Origin: Anthostomella pinea
Lineage: Eukaryota > Ascomycota > Sordariomycetes > Xylariales > Xylariaceae
Assembly (NCBI GenBank): GCA_963556695.1
Contig: CAUWAG010000020.1
Coordinates: 1,736,001 to 1,800,000, forward strand
DNA length: 64,000 nt
Direction of reading: 5' to 3'
How positions within the stretch are numbered: the stretch's first letter is position 1; every line of letters starts with the position of its first letter. The position numbers and the translations under genes are program-made. The notes below the pieces were generated by a model. The model worked only from the letters and a program-made list of their open reading frames with translations, was not told the origin of the DNA and did no database searches. This document shows positions 46,732 through 56,615 of the stretch, in pieces.

Positions 46732-47520
46732 CTAGGTCGTATAGAACAAGCCATCTATGACAACCCGAGCCAACAGAGATGGACTCAAAGCATTGGCCTG
46801 AAGCTTGTTTTCTAATTGAGTCGCATCATTTGTCATTGCGATAATACGCCTGACTTTCGTAGAGCTCACCTCGCGCTCATCCATCGGATTGTCGCATGGG
46901 ATGAACCGAATCGTATGTCGAGGCCGCCCTACTGAATGGCAAGTCCAGACGACGCTGGGTTGCCGGTTTACTTTCGCCATTTCGTGTATCCACTGAGCTT
47001 GAGTAAAATTTCCGTGTCATCCGTGACGAACTCGCATTGGCGGCCGATATTTGTGACAACTAAGTGGTCTGACTACAACCCCAAATTTAGGGTGTTAGAT
47101 ATGCTGGCATGGTCAGCGCCATAAAGGTCGATGCACTCCGCTTTGAAACCAGCAGACTTGATCGAGTCTTTTAGGTCTCTTTCGAATCCTGGGGCAGTTG
47201 GTTTCGCCCCTACCCAGCATCAATGACTCATGCCATGTTCTTTGAGTGCTTCTCTCCAGAGCTGTATCCGCTGATCTCGTACGAAAACCAGTGGGTCTTG
47301 ACGGCCGGCCAGTTTAGAACGCAGAGATTTGTCGCTCAAGACGAACACGAAGGCGGCAATGGCATTCCAGTCTTCGCCGCAGTTTTCAAAGGCATATCTG
47401 AGACTGTTTAGGTGGCCGACGTGTGGGGGGTTGAAGAAGCGTCGGTAGAAGAAGATTCGGTTGACACGGTCTTTTCTCAAGGTTGGAAGCTGCAGTGGCA
47501 GATTCGAGTCCGTGTTGAAG
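46732..47520 (-). pseudogene. Nucleotidylyltransferase (NMNAT-like), main part
   Basis: On the minus strand it reads NLPLQLPTLRKDRVNRIFF, then FNPPHVGHLNSL (the HxGH nucleotide-binding motif; the usual GSFNPPH is RRFFNPPH), LSDKSLRSKLAGRQDP, RIQLWREALKEHG, IDLYGADHASIS, SDHLVVTNIGR and the SSTKVRRII signature (ISSTxxR) near the C-terminus, ending at 46,732. Breaks: TGA at 47,222-47,220, TAG at about 47,083 and a one-base shift near 46,985. Family enzymes join a nucleotide to nicotinamide mononucleotide or similar substrates. The N-terminal codons lie at 48,403-48,498 in inverted orientation. Confidence 0.75.
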
Positions 47521-47522
47521 AG

Positions 47523-48189
47523 ACTGTGTTTTCTTTATGGTAATGTTGACTATCCGTGGATGCTGTCGCTGGCTAGAGGAGACGGCTTGGGCAAAGGTCA
47601 TGGTGGGCTTCACCATCCCTATCCCCCCAGGAATGGTCTTCTTTTTGGACGGATCTTGGGTTTCCAGCCACTTGTTCAGACATTTAGAGAAGAAAGTGCT
47701 GAACTCTTTGGCATAAGAGTATAATTCGGTTCCAGCTTTCTCAAATATCTTATCAACTATTGCAGTATATTCTTGAAACATTGTTATCCTGACTTCATAA
47801 AAGTGCTTGTCTTTAGCCAGTATTTTGGCAACTTGGTCCTGGCATTCTGAAGAGGAGGCTTTATTCCTTATATAGTGTATAATGGCTTGGTTTATAGAGA
47901 TTTTGTTCAATTGAGGTCGTTTCATTCTAGTAGTGCTGCTGTCATTAATATTTCAGGATTTTCCTTTCAGAGGGGAAATAACAGTGAAATCAGTCTCAGA
48001 GACCTGTGACAGGCTGCTGCTGATGTTGTCAAGCAGCGCCTGGCGGAGCCTGCTCGGAGTTGCTGGGCCGTATGTCTTTCTAGGGGCAGGGGATTTGAGC
48101 ACGCCGCCGGTGGTCGTCTTTGGGACAGCCACGGGCGTGTTTAGGGGCCCGTCGTGGAAGGGTGCCATCCGGCTTGTGAGAAAAATTCT
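47523..48189 (-). mobile_element. Inverted 5' part of LINE copy 2 (ORF1 N-terminal half)
   Basis: Matches 31,919-32,587 in the same orientation (about 97%): 5' region, MAPFHDGPLNTPV start, stop at KGKS, then MKRPQLNKI and onward to IKKTQS. It ends at 47,523 at exactly the base where the plus-oriented remainder at 48,499 begins, so the two are halves of one element. Confidence 0.88.
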
Positions 48190-48402
48190 CTTGTGCCTTG
48201 ACAAAGATAGTCAGTTATTAAGAGAAGTGCCTGCTTGAGTGCAGATATCGAGGTTGCGCCCTAACAGCGGGGCGTCAAGAAAAATAGTTGTTTTTGTTTT
48301 GTGGTGGTGGAGGGAATATAAGAGTTGGAGACCGCTGCCCATTCAATACGTTCCAATGCTAAACCTAAACACAGTTGATAGTTACCAGCTATACTACACA
48401 TC

Positions 48403-48498
48403 ATGGAAACACAGAGTACCTCAGAAAATGTCGGGTCCGAGAGCATGGCTCTGTCGGACTATCTACACAATTTGAAAGACCTCGAGGACAACTCATAA
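48403..48498 (+). pseudogene. Inverted N-terminal codons of the NMNAT-like gene
   Basis: Open frame METQSTSENVGSESMALS and onward through DYLHNLKDLEDNS to a TAA at 48,496-48,498. A TATA-like AATATAAG at about 48,315-48,322 and a normal leader precede it. Flipping 47,521-48,500 back puts this frame in phase with LFNTDSNLPLQLP of the main part, separated only by the TAA (CAA to TAA is a RIP-type change). Confidence 0.65.
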
Positions 48499-49839
48499 CT
48501 GGCGCCCTTATCATTACTAACTAATTAAAGAAGAAACAGGATGATCTCCGGGTCTTTGTCCGTATAGATAATAGCCACTTAGAGCCTTACGGAATAAAGT
48601 CTACACTGAACAGAAGACTTAAGCTCCACCCTTAAGAGCTTAGAGAAGTGACCCGGTGCCCCTCCGGATTTACCTTATACCAAAGGGACAAGCCAACTCA
48701 GGCTAAGCTCCTGGCCTTCCAAGAAGAAATCACTGATATTCTCAAGGCAGAAAAGATCGAGACCCACACAGTCTGGTATCACTACAAGGTCGATAGATGC
48801 CCAAAAAAGGTCATCAGTATAGAAGGGTTTATAATCGATATTACTAATACTGCTGTCACTAACAAGGTTGAAGCCTAAACAGGTGACAGACCTTTAAGGT
48901 GCATACTCTTAAGGAACACGGTTGATTCAGATCCAGAGATCACATAGGTGATCTCTCTGCCCCGTGCAGCAAAGAAACCATTCATGCTTTTTGCTCACTT
49001 AATGACCTTAAGGCACATTCAATACTCCCCTAAGGTTCACCAGTGTGCGAGCTGCTTCAGATACCATAGTAAGAACTACCGATATAAAAAGCAAGTATGT
49101 GCACATTGCGCCAACACAGTACACCAAGGGGAGTGCAAAAAACCAATCCCAAAGTGTGTCAACTGCAAAGGAACTCATGCTACTGACTTCGATAAATGCC
49201 CTGCACGCCCCAAGGTTGTAAAAGGTATTATCCACAAGCACACATGGAAACAAATCCAAGAAATAAGGCTGGCCGGAGAAAGAGCCAGATCCAGGGCCTT
49301 CAATAAAACAGGCAGAAATCAAGCTAAGTCAATACCTAACAATAATAACAAAGACACCACAATGCAAATCGACACAACAGATACAGCTCATCCCAAGGAT
49401 ACCGACACCATTATTGTCAGTTAATGCTAGGTACATCAAATGAAACATATCGACATGGGCATCTAGTCATCCACTCTATAAATGCAGCAAGAGGACAAAA
49501 GAGTGCAGGCCCTACAGAGTTAGCCATTAACCTGGCTGACTATAAAGGAGAACAAGCAAACATCATTCTGATGCAAGAGCCCTGGGTCGGCATTCCACCA
49601 GGCAGAAGAATGAGAGTAAAGACACACCCTAATTACGATATATACTTCCCAGTGGATTCCTGGGATAGCGACAGTACACGGCCCAGATCTCTCATCTTGA
49701 TTGATTGATTGATTGTATTTATCGTGGGTGCAGTCCCTCTATAGGGCAAACCACGCCTCCCAGAGCCATTGCATCGCAAGGTTGTAGAGGTGTCAGTCTA
49801 GATACTTTCAAATCCGCGCACAAGCCTATCCACGCTGTA

Positions 49840-51775
49840 ACATCTCACCCCCCCCTGCGGACCACCCCCCCACGGACCACTCCACACCACACCACTCTCA
49901 TTCAGATGAAGCCATCTACAACCACCACAGTTGCTAAATACACTAAGGTCGTGTTGTTCTAATCATAATACAGCTCCCAGAATCCGATTCCGACCCTAAA
50001 TCTTCACCAGGGATCTCTTATGGGACCTCTTTGCCTATAGCGGAGTCCCTATAAACCCTCCTGTTCCTCAGCTCCATTTTGGCCTCCTTTATGTTAGCCA
50101 TTGTGACGAATCGTTCCCCTGGTGTTGGTTTGACTGCTTTTTGAGTGGTATTAGCCTTTTTAGCCACTTGAGCCTCAAGCAGCTCACATTTGGCCCGTAG
50201 ATTTGTAATGGTAGCAGCCTGAACATCTATGGCCTTGCCAGCCTTCCGTACCAACAAGCGCTCAAAGGGCCCCCCAAAGGAAGGGTCCTTTCTTTTGAGC
50301 TTTCGAGCACTCTCCCGCAAAGCCCGGCTTCCAGAGGGTGTTGTGACAATGGTTTTAGCTACCATCTCGAGAAAATCTGGTGTTGTGGCTCGCTCGGAAG
50401 TCTTAGGGTCCCTTTGGCGTGCCCTGGCCACCCCCTTGTCCTCCAGAATCACATATTTTGACTTCGACGCCTCCGCTCTGTTGCGAGGAACAATCCCAGT
50501 CTTTTTCCAGGCAATTCTGATGTTGAGGTGCGTCATTGTGTCCTTCCGGGCCTGCTCGTAGCACTCCAAAACCTCCTCCTTAGATGGTCTGAGTCCCAGA
50601 CGGCCGCTGGGCGTCTCCTGGAGTAAGGTCTTCAACCTTTTCTTTACCAAATTGAAGACTCCCACATCTAATACCTGGACAACATGGGAGCAATGAGGTT
50701 CATAAAAGATCAACCATACTTTGTTTCTCAAGCAGGTGGCTAGGAACTCGTCATTCGTGTGGGAGTCGTGGTCATCACACACCAAAACCACCCATGTGTT
50801 GCCGTGGACCTCCCGAATGTGAGGAATAAAGATACGTTGAAGCCATTCTAACGCAATGGGATTCGAGGTCCATCCATTGGGCGGCGTAATAAAGCTCCAG
50901 TCGGTGAATTTGCCCTCGTTTTGGTTGCTAAACCACTGGGCTTGTACGTTAACCCCCTTGAGAATCACCAGCGGCGGCAAGGTCTCACCAGATCCGCTCA
51001 CACACTCTAGGGCAGTTATCCATTCACCCTTCTCGACCCCTTTCTTCATAGCCACGTTGCCGGAGGCCTCGGAGACCACCCAATGGGAGTCCCCAACCCC
51101 CTGGGCGATTCCCATTTTGTCGACGTTGTACCAGCGTGCTGGCATGAGGTTAACCACGTCAGGGGCGTCACACTGATCGAAAAAAATGTTGATATTTGCC
51201 GCTATAGCACCATTCACTCGGTTGTAGTCGATAACACGAGACTTTATTATCTTGACTTCCGGGTTTCGAGACAGGAACTTGGATGCCTAATTTTTCCCTA
51301 ATTCTCGAGCATCCCCGGTGGCATGGAGCATCCGCTGGGCCATGAGACGGAACTTAGAGACCGCCAGAGAATACCCTAACCGTGCTTGCACCAGGGCCCA
51401 GCTTGCCAGCTTATGTTCGAGATACGGTGAGAGAGCCTGTTGGAGAACGCTGGTCTCATTCCGCGTTGGGGTGCCAGAGATTCGTCGGTTGACGTACGAG
51501 CGGCTGATTTGCCATTTGAGGGCTGACGAGCGGACTGGAGCTCCGCATTGGATGGCCAAAATGGCGGCTTCAGCTTTTATTTGACGGTCGTAAAATGACA
51601 TCATGAGATTCAGCAGTGGATAAGGATTCAAATAGTGTGCTTTGTGAAAAAAAAGATGCAAAAGTGATGGTGTAGATGGTGGATCACCATAATCCTGGTG
51701 GTTGGTGAATTACGCGTTTGTGGGTCAGAACGCGCTGGTCCGCGGGGGGGTGGTCCGCAGGGGGGTGGGAGATGT
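49840..51775 (-). mobile_element. pogo/Fot-like DNA transposon
   Basis: 1,936 bp with 40-bp terminal inverted repeats matching at 37 of 40 positions (ACATCTC...CTGCGGACCACCCC...CGGACCA at 49,840-49,879; the inverted copy at 51,736-51,775) and TA duplications at 49,838-49,839 and 51,776-51,777. The empty site is the TA at 1590-1591 in SINE copy A. One transposase gene nearly fills it. Confidence 0.93.
50018..51661 (-). pseudogene. pogo-like transposase with one premature stop
   Basis: One continuous minus-strand frame of about 547 codons interrupted once, by TAG at 51,289-51,287. N-terminal part: psq-type helix-turn-helix (SALKWQISRSYVNRRISG) and a CENP-B-like region ending ARELGKN; the next residue is the stop, where the family usually has Trp (TGG to TAG would be a RIP-type change). 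Then ASKFLSRNPEV and a DDE_1 domain: NVDKMGIAQG, VCDDHDSHTN, PHCSHVVQVLDVGVF, giving a D-D-D triad. A coiled-coil and basic tail ends at 50,018. The first good ATG may be at about 51,604. It would cut and paste the element at TA sites. Confidence 0.9.
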
Positions 51776-52099
51776 TAGCGGTACCCACTTAGAGTGACCA
51801 GATGGTTTTAGTCAATACCCAAGTACGATTCTGTCAGAAAAACCTCCTGTCTAGTGACAAAGCGACCCAGTGAACCTCAGTTCTCTGGTGTACACATCGT
51901 TCCAGTAGCCGTTCGATATATGTCGCATTGGTGGGTGAAGTAGGTGTTTGTTATCTGCTGGCAAGGGAAACCACAAGGGGAAAAACCTCGCAAGAGTGGG
52001 TGTTGTGGAGATAAGCTGCTTGGCTATCGGGCTCTGCGATAAGGGGCCTCTCCACTGTCATGTGCTGGTTGTCGACTCGCACAAGCCGGGTCAGAAGGA

Positions 52100-52191
52100 G
52101 GCCATAACAGGATTCGAACCCACTTGTTCTCGTCGCCCACCGCACAAACGAGAACACAACCAGGCGTATTTGACCATTGCGCCATACAGCC
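52100..52191 (-). other. tRNA-like head of SINE copy B
   Basis: GGCTGTA (52,191-52,185) pairs over 7 bp with TATGGCC (52,106-52,100) as an acceptor stem. An A-box-like GGCGCAATGGTC and an exact B box GGTTCGAATCC are present. The middle has an 8-bp stem GTTCTCGT/ACGAGAAC instead of a normal anticodon arm, so it is a degenerate tRNA-derived Pol III promoter, not a tRNA gene. The parental tRNA cannot be named safely. Confidence 0.8.
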
Positions 52192-52856
52192 GATATCTCA
52201 TCTATGTGAGAAAATATCTTCAAGCGGATCAACTTCGGCCTTACGCTACACAAGACATCACTTGGGTCAAGGTACGAGGTATTATATTTGCCAGTGTCTA
52301 CCGACCATGCCATAACCCACAGGAAGTGGATGACATTCTAGAAGTATGGACTCCACTCTTTGGCTGTGTCATAGCCGGAGATTTTAATGCTGGCGATACA
52401 TCCTGGGACTCAAGCAATCCAGGATATCATGGTGGTACTATACTTGCATAGACTATGGCAGACCACGGACTGGATCTGATTTCTAAACCAGATGTCCCGA
52501 CACATGATGACAGAAATGTACTGGATCTGGTTTTCTCAGATGTCCCCATGGCCGAAGCCTCAGTGAATGATGCACTCCAGTGCACCTCAGATCACAAGAT
52601 ATTACAAATAGTTGTCTCAATTCATGGAGACCTGGACCAGGTCCCCAAGGCTAATCAGGGGTAGTCCCGGACAATAAATTACAAGAGCTGGTGGACAATA
52701 TCCAAAACAGTATTCATGAGTTCCACCGGCTGGGTGCATCCCCTGGCCAGATAGATGCCTTTACACAGAACTTGATCAACATAATCCAAGGCTGTGTCAG
52801 AACAGTAGGCAAGAAGCCCCAAGAATCTAGGCCCACTGCTTAGTGGAATGATGAAT

Positions 52857-53226
52857 GTTTGTTTGTTTGTTTGTTTGTTTTGTATTTAACGTGGGGGGTA
52901 GCTCCTCAGTAGTGCAGACCACGCCTCCCAGAGCCTCTGCATCGCAGGGTTGTGGAGGTCTTAAGAAAATAAGTACAGTCAGTCCCGCTCACGGGCCCAT
53001 CCCCGTTGTTGCGGCGGTATGACCTTGGGGTCATCCATCTGGTCCTTCAAGAACAGCTATCTATCGGAGACAGATTGTTGAAAAGAACTTGCTCTTCTCC
53101 ACGAATTTTGCCCATTCTGTGCTCCTCTCCCCTGAGTATTGTAAACAGGCTGTCCTATGCGAGTACCTAGGCAATAACCAATTTTTTCCTAGCCTCTTAC
53201 AAAAGAAAATATGTTGTGGTGTTTTT
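52857..53226 (-). mobile_element. LINE 3' fragment, minus strand
   Basis: TTTG-type tail at 52,857, the 3' block and the very end of the ORF2 region, matching 27,389-27,745 closely. It stops abruptly at 53,226 (TTGTGGTGTTTT) beside an oppositely oriented LINE end. Confidence 0.85.
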
Positions 53227-53228
53227 TT

Positions 53229-53300
53229 AGGCTCTGGGAGGCGTGGTTTGCACTACTGAGGAGCGACCCCCCACGTTAAATACAAAACAAACAAACAAAC
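53229..53300 (+). mobile_element. LINE 3' terminus, plus strand
   Basis: 72 bp, AGGCTCTGGGAGGCGTGG to CCACGTTAAATAC and an AAAC tail, the same 3' end as above but in plus orientation. It may be the true 3' end of LINE copy 2, its middle having been lost. Confidence 0.75.
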
Positions 53301-53888
53301 ATCTTATATTCCCTCCGAGATACCGAGAAGCTGCACTTCGCGTCAGCCCCTCTAGACACTGGCTGGTGTGAAACATGCATGCCCTATTTCCTCCTTTCAG
53401 TGACAAATGAAGTCCTCGAAAAGAGCCCGATATGTTTCCAAAAGGATGTATCATCCTCAAGAATCATCTCATCACTACCATTGTCTGTGGTATGTCTCAG
53501 GTGACGTTGGGAATAATTGTGTGTGGTTTGTGGAGAAAATCTTCGCGAAGCGGGAGATTCCCATGCGAGGATTTGTCCTTATATAGGGCTATTGTGACTC
53601 ATCGGTACGAAGGTTTCGCTGGTGCCATATTGGCGTTGAGGTTGAGAAAGAAGACGAACAAAGTTCAGCCATGAGGCACCAAAAAAACCCATCGATAATT
53701 TGCTCCAAGTCAGTTGCGGCAAAGCCAAAATTAATTCCATATCATACCATTGTCTTCTTAGATTGGAGATTACCAGTGTCTCAAGCTCTAACCGATTTTG
53801 GAGGCTGTGTTGAACATCCTATTGTCCCTATGAGAAACATGACCCGTTTCAACTACCGTGCCACGCACTTCTTCGCCTTGCTTTAGCT
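53301..53888. other. Unassigned sequence
   Basis: Short frames only (for example 53,432-53,674 plus); no motif recognised. Confidence 0.45.
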
Positions 53889-54654
53889 TCACCGCTTCGC
53901 AATGACCCAAAGAAACGAGGAATCGTCAACTGTATCCTTCGCGACCTCACTTGAGACGACTTCCAAGCCTGCGGTTTTGATTGCTTCCAGAGTTCCGTCG
54001 ACACCCCATCCGCTCCAAAACATCCACCCCTTATCTTCGATCCATGCCTTGTTGATAGAAGCGTCCGCGGCCACCGTTGAGAAGTTAGCAAGTAAGTAGC
54101 CATCCGGCTTCAGCCATCGTGCGATCTTCTCGAGCAGTGCAGTCTGCTCAACTCGCGGCAGATGAATGATACTGTAGAATCCGAGGACGAGGTCAAGCGA
54201 GTCGTCAGGAAAGGCTAGACTGAACATGTCGCCTTCGATGAGGGTCAATCGCTTCGCGTTCTCGTCATCTGGACCGTCGAGGAGGTTCTTTCTCGCGATT
54301 GCGATCTGAGCACTGGACAGGTCATTGGCGATGACTGTGGCTGCAGGGTATGACATGAGCTTTTTCGTGACGGGGAGGCCGCAACCGCAGCCAAGCTCGA
54401 GGATCTTAGGCTGCAGCGAAGGATCGGACAGAGGCAGCTTCTCAAGGACGGTTGCGAGATATTGCATGCGTTGTGCCGAGTGCGGAACCGTCCTGGATTC
54501 ACCCTTGAGTATTTGACCGGAACATTTGCTGAAGAGACAATGTCTCTCCAATGGGGAGTACTCACCATTCGTTGTACTCGGTTGCGATGGCGTCGTACGA
54601 CGACTTGATCCGCTCCTTCACGTCCGCCGGAATTTGCGATGTGTTGCCAGCCAT
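53889..54654 (-). CDS. Class I SAM-dependent methyltransferase
   Basis: Exon 1 54,654-54,566 (MAGNTSQIPADVKERIK ... YNEW), 73-bp intron 54,565-54,493 (GTGAGT ... CCAG), exon 2 54,492-53,889; total 230 aa. The acceptor at CCAG is chosen because it gives EYNEWTVPHSAQRMQYL, the usual YNxWTxxHxxxR start of this family. Motif I ILELGCGCGLPV, then VIANDLSSAQIAIAR, EGDMFSL, FYSIIHLPR and LKPDGYLLANFST. Members move a methyl group from SAM to a small molecule or protein; substrate unknown. A TATATAA stretch at 54,781-54,788 lies about 130 bp upstream. Intact. Confidence 0.9.
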
Positions 54655-56303
54655 TGTGTGGCTCGACAAGGGCAGTGATTGAAAGTTGGTGATTGTGAAG
54701 ATTGGAAAACGAAGATGGCAACGACAAGATGGTGCGAAATGGCAGGGGATGATGGGATTGATGGGATTGATGTCAGCTAGTTATATAATTTCTGCCACAG
54801 GCAAGCATAGTCATGTCGGCGGCATGGTGGATTTTGTGAGTCATGATATCTTCCCCGCTCGAGCGGCGCAGCAGACCTGGAGAAGAAGCTCAAAAGCGAC
54901 ATCGCCGAGGGCGGCAAGACGTTTCTTGACTCAACAGACGCTCACGTTATAGAGCCAAGGAATAGCGACAACACATGAGTCATCCGGCAGGAAAAGGCTT
55001 TGTGATGTCGGATCAAAATTGTGTAATAGAACAAATTGGCTAGGCCACCCCGGCACCATATACCCCAAAACCCAATCTTCTAGCTAACGTTACCACCTAC
55101 CTCGTCTAAACAATCGTTGGAGATATAATTCGTGCATTGATGACTGCGTCGAGCTCAGAGGCCATGCAAAAGCCGAAGCCGTGAAAGATAGCGTGCATCA
55201 TCATCTGGACTCGACGATTACTCCAGGGGATGATGGCGATATCGCTGCCGATTCCCGCGGCATGACTTTCAACATTTGTCCAGGCGGCCGGCCTGGGCAT
55301 CGGTGACTCTATTTGAATGAGGCGACTGTAATTTTGCCAGATAGTCACGGCCGAGAATTAGCGGTGAGTGAAGATCACCTCATATTCGCTTCGTCGGACG
55401 AGCTGCGGGTCATGCCGAGCCTAACTGTTGAGGTACACACATATCTAGCAGCTTCAGTAAACCTTGGACACAGGCTAGATGGCCAGTCTACGTTCTGCTC
55501 ACGGTGCTACATCACTGGCGATGCCAAACTCCTTCCGCTGTCGCTTGCGGTAACTCGCCAGATGGCTTAGAAAGACACTGTGCTCGCAGCGAAGGTTGCC
55601 GTCACCGACTGGACCAACCTGCTGCACAATCACTCCTTCGGCGCTGTCTATTACTTTCGCTATGATGCTCCGTGGTTTAAACCCGCCCACTCTGACTAGA
55701 ACTATGTGGCGGAGGGATATTGGACCTTCGCCAGTTGGGCCTTCGCCAGTATCGACATCTTGCGCAATCATCGGGACGCAATCAGGACGCAATGACAGCG
55801 TTGGCAGTCTCAGCAGCCCTCGGCTCTCGCAACAAAAGGGCGCATTGGGTTACGGGTACCTGAAGCCTTTGCGGCCAGAACTTGAGATCATCTACATCAC
55901 CGAACCTGGTTTTTCGAGCCATTCGACGCTCATCCGTGATTCACAGGTACAAACTGAGCCGTCCTCGATTGCCTGATCGTATGGTGAAGATGACCACATC
56001 GGGTCTAGACGGTGAATCACACTGTAAAGTAGATAAGAACTTCAACTGTGACGGGCTGGATATCTACCTTTGCACAGAACTCCGTCATCCATAGATAGAC
56101 TGTAGAGGAATTTTTGAGACTTTGGGTTGCGTTCTCGGGTGCAACCACCCCAATCATTCGCATTGTCAGTAGGTCAACCAACTCGAGAATACATTCGCCA
56201 CGACTACACATTGCCAATAATCTCTGTGAGTTCATGACTCCGCATTTATATTCCTATCACTCACCTATCCTCCATATCAGACGATACCCTGTGGCTTATC
56301 AAC
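54655..56303. other. Intergenic with possible coding relics
   Basis: No complete gene. A plus-strand tail (LEKKLKSDIAEGGKTFLDST near 54,865-54,980, ending TGA) and minus-strand stretches at 55,792-55,499 (ISLRHIVLVRVGGFKPRSI) and 55,348-55,106 (MHAIFHGFGFCMASELDAVI) look protein-like but have no recognised family. Confidence 0.35.
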
Positions 56304-56615
56304 ATGGCAAACTATCGAGATGTCAACAATCCACCCGTCGAGAAGCTCAGCGACCGCATAGACGATTTCCTAAAAACGATTGACAAGGTCACTACAGAAC
56401 TTGTGCCGAAGTACAACACCGTAGCGGGCTACGCCAAAGCATTTCGGGAGGTTCTCGAGACAGTGGAACCCAAATTCGATAAGTGGGAACGACGACTCGA
56501 GGAGTGTAGGAACTCGGGGACCCCCAACTCCGCATCCTTGCATCCGCGCAGTACATCTTTGGCGACTTCTCAAACGAAAGGCAAGAACAAAGAGCCAAGC
56601 GAGAATAGCGCTTAA
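56304..56615 (+). CDS. Small helical hypothetical protein
   Basis: 103 aa, MANYRDVNNPPVEKLSDRID followed by a long amphipathic helix (FLKTIDKVTTELVPKYNTVA, FREVLETVEPKFDKWERRLE) and a Ser/Lys-rich tail. No signal peptide, no Cys beyond one. Start supported by the context AACATGGC. Function unknown. Confidence 0.6.
   Translation: MANYRDVNNPPVEKLSDRIDDFLKTIDKVTTELVPKYNTVAGYAKAFREVLETVEPKFDKWERRLEECRNSGTPNSASLHPRSTSLATSQTKGKNKEPSENSA

Larger units (their letters stand above)
49698..52192 (-). mobile_element. tRNA-derived SINE, copy B, holding a pogo element
   Basis: About 560 bp of SINE once the 1,936-bp pogo element and TA duplication are removed. Minus-strand order: tRNA-like head (52,191-52,100), unique body (about 52,099-51,800), 3' part resembling the LINE 3' end, then tail of TCAA repeats at 49,698. 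Flanked by target duplications ATCTCTCATCT (49,687-49,697) and ATATCTCATCT (52,193-52,203), 10 of 11 matching; the LINE copy at 30.7 kb shows the uninterrupted site (ATCTCTCATCTATG). Confidence 0.88.
48499..52854 (+). mobile_element. LINE copy 2, ORF1 C-terminal half and endonuclease
   Basis: Plus-oriented continuation starting CTGGCGCCC at 48,499. ORF1 C-terminal part (48,540-49,424) with the same stops as the 31-kb copy and a 158-aa CCHC segment (48,948-49,424) identical in protein to 31,471-30,995. Endonuclease (49,424-52,664, interrupted) starts MLGTSNETYRHG, is split by the SINE at RPRSL, and resumes YVRKYLQADQ at 52,204 to GDFNAGDTSWDSSN and SDHKILQI. It breaks off at 52,854 before the RT, where another LINE 3' end starts. 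Confidence 0.9.

Noticed and set aside
47523..48500. Twin-priming (5' inversion) during LINE insertion
   Set aside because: About 300 bp of host DNA with a gene start lies between the two LINE halves, and flipping the segment also repairs the host gene, so a genomic inversion is the simpler explanation.
52100..52191. A tRNA gene
   Set aside because: Acceptor stem and B box are present but the anticodon arm is replaced by another stem-loop and the sequence continues into a SINE body with target duplications; it is a SINE head.
49698..52192. A single large composite transposon
   Set aside because: TA duplications, the empty site in the other SINE copy and separate SINE target duplications show two independent insertions.
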